Assembly (NCBI RefSeq): GCF_002954775.1
Contig: NZ_PJME01000007.1
Location: forward strand, 62,001-126,000
Direction of reading: 5' to 3'
Source of the DNA: Streptomyces geranii
Lineage (GTDB): Bacteria > Actinomycetota > Actinomycetes > Streptomycetales > Streptomycetaceae
DNA: 64,000 bases
The position numbers and the translations under genes were made by a program. The notes below the pieces were generated by a model. It searched no databases and was not told where the DNA came from. It worked only from the letters and a program-made list of their open reading frames with translations. The first letter of the stretch is position 1, and every line of letters starts with the position of its first letter. Of the stretch, positions 49,701 to 59,000 are shown piece by piece.

Positions 49701-51545
49701 ACGCTCGGAGACCTCGATCCCACTGCCCTCGCCTACTACGACGGGGTCCTGGACGACTTGGAGGCACGTGGCCTCACCCCGATCCTCTCCCTCAGTCACC
49801 TGACGCTTCCGGTCTGGGTACTGAACCCGCCGCGCGAGTCGGGCGTCGGAGGCATCGTCGGCCTGCCGTTCGCCAGCGGAGACGACCCGGACTTCAAGGC
49901 ATCGTTGCGCGGCTGGGAGAACCCCGAAACTGTCACTGCGTTCGTCGAGTTCGTCCGGTTCCTTGCTACGCGGTGGAGCGACCGTGTCCGCTGGTGGGTC
50001 ACTCTCAACGAACCGGTCGGCTCAATGATCGGCGTCGGATATCTCGCCGGGATCTGGCCTCCCGGTTTCACCGGCGACGGCTCGCGGGGCCAGGATGCCT
50101 ACTTCAACCTGATCCGGGCCCACTGCCAGGCCTACGCCGTACTCAAGGCAACCGATCCAAATGCCATGGTCGGCATCGCGCACGCGATGATGCATGCAAA
50201 GGTCACAACAGCCGCTACCGACACCCTGCTCGGCGACCAGGAGGCCGCCCGCAACCAGTTCGACTACTTCTACAACTGGCACATGCTCAACGCGATCGTC
50301 GACGGCCAAATCGACCGAGCGATCGCCCGTCGCGCCGCCGACCGTAACCTCGTCCCAGCGGGCGAACTCGGCCCGTGGCTAGGCGTCGATCTTGGAGCCC
50401 CGGCCGTGTGGCGGGCACACTGCGACTTCATCGGCCTCAACTACTACCGCTCGGTCTACGTGTATGCCGACGCCCTGGTGAGCGGCTTCATGGGATATTC
50501 CGGCGGCCGTTTCACCAACAACCTGCGCGACTCAGACCAGCCGCATCTGCTACTGAACGACCTTGGCTGGGAGATTTCACCGGGCGGCTTTGGTGAGACG
50601 CTGCGTGCCCTGCACGACCGCTACGGCCTGCCTGTCCTCATCACTGAAAACGGCGTCCCACAGAGTACCGACAGACAGCGGGCTCCCTTCATCACCGCAC
50701 ATCTAGAGGAGCTCTCCCGCTCCGTTGGAGAGGGAGTCGACGTGCGCGGCTACCTCTACTGGACACTGATCGACAACTGGGAATGGCACGAGGGCTACCG
50801 CCCTCAGGCCCGATTCGGACTATTCACCGTCGACCGCGACGACCCCGCGATGCCTCGTCATCTCACCGAGGGGGCCCACGCTCTCGCCTACGCGATCCGC
50901 AACGGTGACCTGAACGGCGCGAAGGAACTCTTCGGCACCATCACCAGCGCGGGCGACCGTGTTCGCCCTCCTCGCCGGTCCACGGCCCTGTACGCGGGCA
51001 CCCTTGCCGGCCTCCCTGTGAAGCTGTGGCTACGCGCCTCCCCGCAGGGCGCTGTGCACGCCGTTCTCCACGATGGCGAACGCGCGATCGCGGGCACTGG
51101 ACGCACCGAACCTGCCCTCGGTTCGATCACCGTGCGGTTCCCCGCTGTCCCGGGGCTGCCTGACGCTGTGCTGACTGCGCGAAACGGCGGATCCCCCGGT
51201 CTGCTGGGCGGTTCCTTGGAGCGCGACGGTCAGTTTCTCCCGTTCGCGGCCGCCAAGGACACACTCGTTGGACAGTGGACGAGCAGCACCGCCCTCCTCC
51301 CGCGCTTGGCAATCGTCTCCCGCCCGGACGCCTCCGCCTGGTCGGGGATCTGGCTGCCCGACCGGTGGCCTCGCCAATGGGAGCCCCTCACGGTCACCCG
51401 CACGCCCTCCAGCGTCCGCCTCGACGCCGGCACCCTCCGCGTCACCGCAACGCTGTCCCAGGACCAACTCACTGGCCAACTGACGGACACAGGAACGACT
51501 GTGCCTTGGGCTGCTCGCCGCCTTCCTGACCATGTAGATCTCTGA
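46776..51545 (+). CDS. Giant collagen-like / IPT-TIG / SGNH-hydrolase / GH1 glycosidase fusion
   Basis: Protein of 1589 residues. After a novel N-terminal region (1-185) come Gly-rich collagen-like segments (about 190-375, with GAQ triplets), two IPT/TIG beta domains (395-565), an SGNH/GDSL hydrolase (568-862; Ser575 in LGDSV, GLND 661-664, His845 in GHPNPAG, but Ser instead of Asp three residues before it) and a GH1 beta-glycosidase (876-1380; acid/base E1079 in TLNEP, nucleophile E1291 in ITENG). A C-terminal beta region ends it. No signal peptide is seen. ATG 46776 is five bases after GGAGGGGG and is preferred to GTG 46749. GC is lower than in core genes, suggesting transfer. It may modify or display on glycans; substrate unknown. 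Confidence 0.88.
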   Translation: MPPIIDTPEERRAAQMRLTYYRSVLEQLGIPRLSTLGELHLSGAVAAQPGIVLPQGRLAPLPLAAPLPGPFPLLPLERRPVGVGLPVHGVLVPRFVEAVVPETWTPLFSTTRSIVLDRAYFVARRIVLADDATIVLLQPHRFLTFIAEDMVVGRNVTFTYERPTPATPVMSWPSGNRSPAPGKAPTPDGLWGETGGPGLRGADGGRGWAGVDAPELELWLLRMTGSPIFDLQGQQGGPGGRGQDGGQGGEGSNGRAELYDWLGFCRSGAGAGGDGGSGGDGGNGGIGGSGGHGGRLSLYAPAPVLETYAAGGFTVNIAGGPSGTGGTPGAPGPGGVGGRLGARPKNCSMSEERHDGAPGAQGAQGAQGASGAQGGVHPDAAKLVPIDEDDFQRQLTEPALIRAIPSRGAAGISVTLEALRLTDDDGLYLDGQQIPLTVVADTIATFTVPAAEGGARVLTVRRADGTASNPLSFYVLPTATQVGDGAARIRPGSTVAVSGTGFAPGARIRILGEDMPDATYLSPSSLTFRLVRPQATPEAADGEPASLQVILADGTPSNAIDFIIDTLRLLILGDSVAWGQGLQPHQKYATLIQESLAARGSGIRAYSTMLAHSGATIGAGDSTSLPALSGEVPTSYPTAMQQLAAYSGSPDAVDYVLLTAGLNDINIRTVLNPLNKPKDFAPVIAKFCHDDLRTLLTAVAERFPNAQIVATAYYPMLSDASDTGGLSAFLVAVGLTVAGLPGGVLAPWMIPQVLTNCRALNELSRLAIAAAVDDVNDALPMPRVLFADAGFTERNAALAPEPWVYAINTDLTPQDPMVAAERGPLCEMSADRTDVFVCRRASIGHPNPAGARAYADAIMRALDRGDPRDAPLPPLPTGFMWGVATAAMQNEGDLAGNDWAAFVSSPAIQRRVRRLGELSGAPIELTEPGPAVQHADRAVLGSDLDRARDLGLTAYRFSAEWSRVQPQPAGHAGPLTLGDLDPTALAYYDGVLDDLEARGLTPILSLSHLTLPVWVLNPPRESGVGGIVGLPFASGDDPDFKASLRGWENPETVTAFVEFVRFLATRWSDRVRWWVTLNEPVGSMIGVGYLAGIWPPGFTGDGSRGQDAYFNLIRAHCQAYAVLKATDPNAMVGIAHAMMHAKVTTAATDTLLGDQEAARNQFDYFYNWHMLNAIVDGQIDRAIARRAADRNLVPAGELGPWLGVDLGAPAVWRAHCDFIGLNYYRSVYVYADALVSGFMGYSGGRFTNNLRDSDQPHLLLNDLGWEISPGGFGETLRALHDRYGLPVLITENGVPQSTDRQRAPFITAHLEELSRSVGEGVDVRGYLYWTLIDNWEWHEGYRPQARFGLFTVDRDDPAMPRHLTEGAHALAYAIRNGDLNGAKELFGTITSAGDRVRPPRRSTALYAGTLAGLPVKLWLRASPQGAVHAVLHDGERAIAGTGRTEPALGSITVRFPAVPGLPDAVLTARNGGSPGLLGGSLERDGQFLPFAAAKDTLVGQWTSSTALLPRLAIVSRPDASAWSGIWLPDRWPRQWEPLTVTRTPSSVRLDAGTLRVTATLSQDQLTGQLTDTGTTVPWAARRLPDHVDL

Positions 51546-51642
51546 GCCTTGATCAACGTGGCGACTCAAGCCGAGTTGCTGCCGGAAGGGTTGGTGCCCA
51601 CGGCCTAGTGGGTACGGCGTGGCCGAGGGTCTGCATCTGTGG

Positions 51643-51658
51643 GCCCCCGGCCGGGGGC
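51643..51658 (+). terminator. 16-bp GC palindrome after the fusion gene
   Basis: GCCCCCGGCCGGGGGC is a perfect palindrome 98 bases after the stop of the GH1 fusion. It lies in a 269-bp gap with no gene (51546-51814) and may act as terminator. Confidence 0.45.
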
Positions 51659-51814
51659 ATCGTCAGCGACTCAGTGGCTCCGGACTCCTTCCGGCCTACA
51701 AGCTCGGGGTGACGGCCAGGACGATCCCTACAGTGGCATCGGGTGGCCGGAACGCTCCTGTCCTGTTGCGCCGTGTCCCTTGTCAGCCCCTGCCAGCGAG
51801 TTGAAGATGAACCC

Positions 51815-52738
51815 ATGGTGCAGCGTGTCGACCTCTGGCGGCGGCAGCGCACACGCCAGCTGGTGCAGGGATTCCTGGTTACTGTCCTAGTGATTACTGT
51901 GGGCGCCCTGGCGCTGTGGGGCATCCCGGTACTGCTCGTGCAACATCCGCACACGACCAGTGCCGCCCGGCACAAGGCTGTCGCCGACGCACGGACAGCC
52001 ACGCTTGCCTTCCTTGCTCTGGTCGGTGCCTCAACGAGTGTCGTGCTCGCTTTCTGGTCCTACAGGCTCAACCATGCGGGTCAGATCACCGACCGCTTCG
52101 CCAAGGCAGTCGATCAGCTCGGTGAGGCGTCACCTGACGCGTGCATCGGTGGGATCCACTCCCTGGACCGCATCATGTCCGACAGCGTGCGTGACGAGAA
52201 CGCTGTGGTCGACGTGTTGTCGGCATTCGTCCGCCGTGTCGCCAAGCGGACATCTGATGAATCACCGCCCTGGAGCGAGGCGGAAGCGGAACGAGACAAG
52301 GACAAACCGTCGCTGCGAGTTCAGGCCGCTCTCAATGCCCTGGGACAAAGAAGAAGCCGTGAGAGTGACGAAGAGACGGTGCCCGACACAGTGGTGACGG
52401 ACTTACGCGACACCGACCTCCGTGGTGCGCGGATGCACCACCGCAAGAACTTCGCAGGAGCTGTGTTCCGACGCTCGTTTCTCTACAAAGCCCACCTTGA
52501 AAAGTCCGTGTTCACCGGCGCTCACTTCAACCACGCCGACCTACGGGAGGCGGACCTGAAGAAAGCCGACCTGCGCAAGGCAAACTTCCGGAAGGCCGAT
52601 CTGAGGGGTGCTGTGTTCACCGATGCAGACGCTGCGGGTGCCAACTTCACTCTAGCGAAGGTGAACAGGGGTGCCCTGAGCGAGAGTCAGCTCTCGGTTG
52701 CGCAGGGGGCTGACATGATCATTTGGTTCAACGTCTGA
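51815..52738 (+). CDS. Membrane protein with C-terminal pentapeptide repeats
   Basis: Protein of 307 residues. Two transmembrane helices near the N-terminus (about 18-42 and 65-85: FLVTVLVITVGALALWGIPVLLV and TLAFLALVGASTSVVLAFWSY) are followed by a helical segment (QITDRFAKAVDQLGEASPDACIGGIHSLDRIM) that is typical of actinobacterial pentapeptide membrane proteins. About eleven pentapeptide repeats A(D/N)LXX follow (about 215-290, ADLREADLKKADLRKANFRKADLRGAVF shown in part). The family often accompanies mobile or conflict genes; no enzymatic role is known. GC is clearly below the chromosome average. ATG 51815 has only a weak GAAG site. Confidence 0.8.
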   Translation: MVQRVDLWRRQRTRQLVQGFLVTVLVITVGALALWGIPVLLVQHPHTTSAARHKAVADARTATLAFLALVGASTSVVLAFWSYRLNHAGQITDRFAKAVDQLGEASPDACIGGIHSLDRIMSDSVRDENAVVDVLSAFVRRVAKRTSDESPPWSEAEAERDKDKPSLRVQAALNALGQRRSRESDEETVPDTVVTDLRDTDLRGARMHHRKNFAGAVFRRSFLYKAHLEKSVFTGAHFNHADLREADLKKADLRKANFRKADLRGAVFTDADAAGANFTLAKVNRGALSESQLSVAQGADMIIWFNV

Positions 52739-52886
52739 GAGGACTCTGGCGCTACGTCACCTATCAGGCAGTCGCCTGGTGTCGACGTACACGTTGAAGT
52801 GGCCTTGGCAAGATTTCCTTGAAGTTGGGGTATGCCACCGTGCGCCGGTGTTGTCGCAGACCACGTGCAGCTTCTTAAGCTCCCCG

Positions 52887-55800
52887 CTACGGCACGAGCC
52901 CCAGCAGCGTGCTGAGCAACCCGACACCGAGCTTGCCGTTCGGATCGGTCTTGTCGTCGGTCTCGGGGATCACGGCCGTGTCGGTGGGGCCGGCCCACAC
53001 TGGGGTGCAACGGCCTTGTCCACCGGACTGGAGCAGGTCGCGTACGGCGTCGAAGGCAGACTCGGGCTCGGCGAGGCGGGTCCACAACGCCGAGGTGGTC
53101 GGCGCGCCGGTCGGGATCGGCACGCCCAGCCGGGCGGCGAGCAGCTCCTGACGGAAGCGGGCGATTGCGGCGGACGAGCCGGCGTCATCGAGCCGGCGGT
53201 CGATGCTGACAAGGTCGCATCCGCCGTCGAAGGTCATCCCGCGGCGGCGCCAGTGCGAGGTGCCGACGAGTGCGTACGCGTCGTCGACGAGTACGACGGT
53301 GCCCCGTCCGACGGTGGTGCGCCCGGGGAAGCCGATCGGGTGGAAGGCGGCCACCCGGTTGGTGTCGGCCGCGACGAGGAGTTCGAGCGCGGTCTTGCGC
53401 TGCACCAGCGCGGCGCGGAACCAGTTCTCCTGCTCGACGGGGAAGTCGGGGAACCTCGGCACGCAGACCATGACCTTGAGCCGGGGGTTCTCGTTGAGGC
53501 GGGTGACGAGCAGCGTGACGAGGTCGACGAGGCCGTCCTCGGGGTGCGTGCCGTCGGGGCGGGCGGTGCGGCCGAACATCGGCGACTCGATGAGGACGTA
53601 CTCACGGGCCTCGGCGACGGCGCGGGCGATCGACCACATGGCGTCGCGCTGGCCGTCCTTGGCGGTCTGGATCTCGCCCTGCAGCTCGCGCAGCAGACGG
53701 GCCTCGTTGGCGATGGCCACCACCGGGGCAGGGGCGCCGAGGGCGGCCGCGACCTGGCCGACGAGCGCGCTGACCGAAGCGCCGGTCGGCGGCAGTGGTA
53801 GGAACGAGAGCTCGGGAGAGTCGATGAGCGGGGCGATCGTCTCGAGCACGGCACCGGCCATGAAGGGCTGGCCGGATGGCGGTTCGGGATCGGGGTCGGG
53901 CACGTCCCAGTTGGCACCGGCGGACTGCACGATCCAGCCCGCCGGCCCACCGAGCGGGATGATCGGCAGGCAGCGCTTGAGGGCATGGAAGGCCAGGTCG
54001 TAGGCGAGCTGGCCGCCGACCCGCACGCCCGTGATGTGCGCGTCGGGCCCTGCCGGGTTGCCGGGGTCGGCGAGATCGGGGCTGGCGCACCGCGACTCGA
54101 GACCGAAGCGGGCCCCGGAGAGCACGGCGTCCCAGGCGTAGATCTGCTGGCCGGTGGGCACCGAGCCGAGCGCGAGAATCGTGTCGAAGCGTTCCTGCGT
54201 CGGCAGGTGCGGTCCGATCCGGGGCGACGTCGTCTCGTTGGCCAGCGTGCGCACCCAGGCCAGCACGTCGTCCACCGTCGGGCTGGCCGGGAGCGAGGGT
54301 AGCGCGGGCGGTGCCGGCACCTGCGGGTTGCCGAACGCGGTGGCCGGCGCGATGGCAGTGTTGCCGGGCACGGCCAGCAGTGCGGCGACCGACGCCGAGG
54401 TGGTGCCCCCGAAGTCGGCGAGGTTGTCGGTGAACTGTTGGGGCGCGCCGACCGCGATCTGCGTGGACGACAGCAGCCGGCGCGTGCCGTCGCGGCCGAC
54501 GGCGACGATGTCGATCGTGATCAGGGTCGGGTCGGGCCCGGTGTCGGTCGGGGTCAGTAGGAACGGGTTCACGAGCAGCAGCTCGGCATCGCCGGTGGTC
54601 GGCACGATCGCCGCTCCGCCGTCACCCCGGACGAACGACGGATCCTGGTTGATGCCGCGCAGTTGCTTGAACGTGCGCGGGTAGACCCGCACGTGCGTAC
54701 CGGCGGGCAGCGAGCCGGCCGGGAATGACACGATCACGTCGCGGTTGGGACCGCTGGCGGGGGTGCGCCACGTGGCGGTCGGTAGGGCGGTGCCGGTGGC
54801 GTCGTAGCGACGGATCGCCGCCGTGTCGCCAGCGCTCGGGGGCGGCCCGGGTGGGAACGCCGGCCAGTGCCCGAGCGCCCCGGCCGACGGTGGCAGTGGC
54901 ACCGTGGTCTCGATCACCGGCGAGCTGAGCAGCGCCCGCTGGTCGGGCCCGGGGGGAGGTAGCGCGGCCGAGATGGCTCCCATCGCGCCGAGGATGTCGT
55001 TGCCGTCAATGAGGAAGTCGAAGTTCGACGCGCTCTTGCGGACAGCCGGGACCGGTGCCTCGGCGGCTCGACCGGTCTCGCCCGGCACGGCAGCGTCGCC
55101 GGAGGCGATGCCGCGGTTGCCGAGGAGGTGCCAGCCCAGGTCGACGGCGACGACGCGGAAGAACTGGCGGGTCGGGCTCGGGGGGTTGCCGGTGGTGGGC
55201 AGCAGCGGCGCGGCGAGGGGCGTGGTATCGAGCGTCCCGTCCGGCGCCAGCCCCCACAGCAGCGGGGCGCCGGCCGCCGCGTCCGCGACGGCGTGAGTGG
55301 TCGCCCGGCCCAGGCGCTCGGCGGTGGCGAGGTCGACGATGCCCGACGCCGGCACGGCGCGGACGAACGAGCCGGTCTGGTCGATCACCTCGAGCTCGGC
55401 CACGGGGCGACGCGAACGGTAGGCGGCACCGTGGGGGCTGACGACGTGGACCCGGACCGCGGGCCCGATCAGGTTGGCGATCGTCGAGATGCCGCCCGGC
55501 AACGATGCCGACCCACCGGCGCCGGCCGCGACGAGGGCGGGGCGGAACAGCATCAGGTCGGCGAGCAGCGCCGCCACCGCGACGGGATCGATGATCAGGC
55601 CGCGGCGGTCGTGGAAGGAGACGTCGTGGGTGCCGGTGATGCCCATGTCGTCCCCGCCGCGGAACCACGACACGAGCTGCGGCCCGGCCGGGATCGTCAC
55701 GCCGTGGACCACCATCGCAACGGGCACCGGGCGCTGCAGCCCGCCGTACCGGAGGCGCACGAGCGTCTCCAGGCGGTGCACGGCCTCGGGGTGCAGGCGC

Positions 55801-56066
55801 AGCACGCCCGCCGGCGAGCTGATCGGGTCGCCGGTGACCGCCGCCAGCGTCACCGGCGAGGTCTCGAGGCGGAACGTGCCGGTGAACGGCGCGCGCGGGC
55901 CGGTGACCGACAGGCGCAGCGTCGTGTCGTCGGCGGTGGTGCCGGCCGTGGACCACTGCGTGCCGAACGCCGGGACGGTGAGCCCGAGAGCGTCGAAGCC
56001 CTTGCTCTGCAGCTGGTTGGCGGCGTCGGCCGCGGTCAGCACGGTCACCGAGGTGATGTCGCTCAC
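52887..56066 (-). CDS. Giant protein with degenerate phospholipase-D-like C-terminus
   Basis: Protein of 1059 residues, last gene of the giant operon. The first 800 residues are beta-rich with Pro/Gly linkers and no recognised family. The C-terminal part (about 815-945) looks like a PLD-fold: REYVLIESPMFGRT, LKVMVCVPRFPDF, and GTVVLVDDAYALVGTSHWRRRGMTFDGGCD. The HxK(x4)D of active PLDs is replaced (R/G then T), while the second D, the GTS-h-W-RRR and the acidic end are kept, so it is probably not a phospholipase. The GTG at 56066 overlaps the previous stop (GTGA). No signal peptide. The stop faces the pentapeptide gene. Confidence 0.7.
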   Translation of the reverse strand: MSDITSVTVLTAADAANQLQSKGFDALGLTVPAFGTQWSTAGTTADDTTLRLSVTGPRAPFTGTFRLETSPVTLAAVTGDPISSPAGVLRLHPEAVHRLETLVRLRYGGLQRPVPVAMVVHGVTIPAGPQLVSWFRGGDDMGITGTHDVSFHDRRGLIIDPVAVAALLADLMLFRPALVAAGAGGSASLPGGISTIANLIGPAVRVHVVSPHGAAYRSRRPVAELEVIDQTGSFVRAVPASGIVDLATAERLGRATTHAVADAAAGAPLLWGLAPDGTLDTTPLAAPLLPTTGNPPSPTRQFFRVVAVDLGWHLLGNRGIASGDAAVPGETGRAAEAPVPAVRKSASNFDFLIDGNDILGAMGAISAALPPPGPDQRALLSSPVIETTVPLPPSAGALGHWPAFPPGPPPSAGDTAAIRRYDATGTALPTATWRTPASGPNRDVIVSFPAGSLPAGTHVRVYPRTFKQLRGINQDPSFVRGDGGAAIVPTTGDAELLLVNPFLLTPTDTGPDPTLITIDIVAVGRDGTRRLLSSTQIAVGAPQQFTDNLADFGGTTSASVAALLAVPGNTAIAPATAFGNPQVPAPPALPSLPASPTVDDVLAWVRTLANETTSPRIGPHLPTQERFDTILALGSVPTGQQIYAWDAVLSGARFGLESRCASPDLADPGNPAGPDAHITGVRVGGQLAYDLAFHALKRCLPIIPLGGPAGWIVQSAGANWDVPDPDPEPPSGQPFMAGAVLETIAPLIDSPELSFLPLPPTGASVSALVGQVAAALGAPAPVVAIANEARLLRELQGEIQTAKDGQRDAMWSIARAVAEAREYVLIESPMFGRTARPDGTHPEDGLVDLVTLLVTRLNENPRLKVMVCVPRFPDFPVEQENWFRAALVQRKTALELLVAADTNRVAAFHPIGFPGRTTVGRGTVVLVDDAYALVGTSHWRRRGMTFDGGCDLVSIDRRLDDAGSSAAIARFRQELLAARLGVPIPTGAPTTSALWTRLAEPESAFDAVRDLLQSGGQGRCTPVWAGPTDTAVIPETDDKTDPNGKLGVGLLSTLLGLVP

Positions 56067-59000
56067 GGGAATCTCACGACCCTTCCGGTGATGCGGCGGT
56101 TGACGCTCACGGTCGGGCCGTCGGGGGCGACGACCGAGACCGTGACGGTGCCGGCGCGACGGACACCGACGGCAATCGAAGTGCCGCCGAGGAAGCGCCG
56201 CGTGCGGCGGACCGGGATCGCCTCGGTGGCGACAGCGAAGATGTCCTCGTTGGCCTGGGCGACGGGGATGTCGCCCAGGTTCTCGGCACGCCGGGCCACG
56301 CGACCCGTGGTCGGCCGCAACGTGACCTCGACCCGGTACGGCCCGACCCCGGGAGCGGTGTTGGGCACCGAAGTGGTGAAGGCCAGGATCGTGCCCCCGG
56401 TGACGGTGGTGAGCGTCGGGTTGGTGATGTCGGGCGACTGCACGGGCGGCACCACGGGGATGTCGATCGTGCGCTCGGTGATGCGACCGAGGGGGTCGGT
56501 GAGCCGGACGCGCACGCGCAGCGTCGCTGCCGGGTCCGAGCGCCGCACCAGCAGGTGCAACGGCGTGACCCCACCCGCGGTCGGATCCCGCCACAAGCCG
56601 GACAGCCCGGCCCCCGGCTCGGCGGTGTCGAACTCGTCGAGCCCCGCCCTGGCCACGACGAGGTCGACCGTCCTCGACACGCCCGCAGCGTCCGTCGCGA
56701 CCACCTCGGCCTCGAGCACATGCGGGCCGAGCGTCGTCGGCGCCACCGGAGCAGCGGTGGTGAAGTCAACGCGGGCGTTGGCCGAGCCGGCCACCGGGAG
56801 GACGAAGCCGAGCCCACTCAGGTCGGGCGGGATCGACGGCGGAACGACCACCTGGCGCACCACACTGGCCTGGGACCGCACGCCGTACTGGCCGCGGTCG
56901 GCGTCGTCGGTGCCCCAGGCCACGGCGCGATAGAACACCGGCTTCCATGAGCCGGTCACGGTGTCGAGGCCGGTGATGGTGCCGATCGGCTGCTCGCGTC
57001 CGTCGTCGGTGCGCTCATCGGGATCACCGGCCGGGGTGGCGGCGACGGTGAACCCGCCTCCGCTCCCGCTGATCGTCGCCACCGGCGGACCCATCGTGTC
57101 GACCGACACTGCGGCGTCGGCCACGCGCACCCGGTGCAGGTCGACCTTGGACACTCGGGCCCCGGCGACGGTCTTGACCCGCACTTGGGCGGCGAAGGCG
57201 GTGTCTTGGCCGTTGCCGGCGAGCGCCACCTCCAAAGTCGGCGGGCCGGGCGCGACGGTCTGCGGCGCGGCGAAGGCGAGGAAGCGTTTGCCGCACTGCG
57301 CGTCGGTGGCCACCGGCCAGTCCGATTCGACGCCGCCCGCGCTGACGCCCAGGACGACGAAGAGGTGGATGTCCTTCGTGCCCCGCGGCAGGGAGACCTG
57401 CATCGACGTGCCCGTCACGGTCTCCGCGGACACGCGCGTGAATGGTCGCCGTGCCGGGTTCGCCTGGAACGTCGCCCGCAGCGCCGCCAGGCGTTGCGTC
57501 AGGGTCATGCCGCCCGCGGCGACTGACATGCCGGTGAGCGCCCGGAAGGTCGACTCGGCCGCGGTGTAGACGCGGTACCCGACCGATCCCGCCATCGGTG
57601 TCCACACCGGCTCGGCGTGGTGCGCGCCCTCGGCGTCGCGGAGGCTCGCGAGCCGCACCGCCTCGTACGTCGACTGGATCATGGGTGGCCGCGGGTCGGA
57701 GGCAGAGGTCACCGACGGCGTCGATGTCCACGGCCCGATGCGGAATGGCGCGACGTGCTCGGTGCCACGGGCCCACAGTGCCAGGCCCCAGGTGCCGTTC
57801 ACGTCGAAGTCGAGGTCGAAGCCGGTCACCGTGAGGCGGTAGCGGCGCGGGGCTCGCAGGGTGACCGGGGCGACGACGATCTCGGTGGAGTCGGGTGACA
57901 GGTGCTGGAGCGTTGCTGTCAGACCGGCCCCCGATGCGACCGCGGCGATCGAGCCGTCGGGGGCGAACGTGATCGAGGCCAGCATGCCGGAGGAGCTCGT
58001 GCGGAACGCGCCCGGCATCACCGGCACGGAGAGGTCGGCGGGCGGGTCCTGCTGCCACACCTGGCCGTAGCGACGGCTGACCACGTCGACGGTCTGCGGG
58101 CTGCGGTTGGCCCAGTCCCACGACACGTCGACGGTGAGCGTGGCCGGGCACGGCCCCGGGGCGGGCGTGGTGTCGAGCCGCGGCCCGAGCAGGGTCGCCC
58201 TGCCCGGTGACGGCTCCGCCGCGTCGCACGACGCGTTGCCCCATCTCGACCAGCGCCCGAAGATGTCCTGCGTCGCCACCGCGTAGCGAACGGTGTTGGT
58301 GGCGATCGTGCCGTCGATGGCGTACGAGGCATCCGACAGGGTGCGCCGCTGCGGGTTGGTCGTACTGACCGAGGCGCCGATCGGCTGCAGGGCGACGTCA
58401 CCGGGGCGCCTGTCCATCAGCGCCGACGACCCCGATGGTGGAGCCACGCCGCGGCGGGCGAGGGCCTGGCTGCCGAGGTGGAACGGCAGCATCGTCGGCG
58501 TGGCGTCCCATGAGACCGTGACCACGGGACGGAACGGGCCGTCGAGCGCGTCGGGTGACTGCACGCCCTGGTTCACGGCGGCGACTGCGGCGGGGGTGGC
58601 GGGGGACAGGCTCGTGCTCACTCCTCCGAGCAGCAGCGCCGCCCGCTCGACGTCCTTGCCGAGGGTGTCGACGAACGTGGCGGTGACCATGAAGTCGACC
58701 TGCGGGCTGATGTTCGTGGCGAGCTTCGTCTCGACGTGCGTAGTGACGCCCACGGCCCGTTCGCCGAGGAACGAGGCGTCGTAGGCGGTGCCGAACCCGG
58801 TGACAAGGGAGTTCAGCGGGTCGGTGGTGGCGCCGATCACCAGCAGGCGGAGCGGGTTGAAGGTCGCCTGCGCCGTCTGGCCCGTCGGCGTGGCCAGCGT
58901 GCGCACGTAGGTGCGGAGCTGCTGGTCGGCGGCGGCGGCATTGTCGACCATGTCGATGAAGTCGGCCAGCATCTCCGACTGGAACAGCTTGATCATCGCC

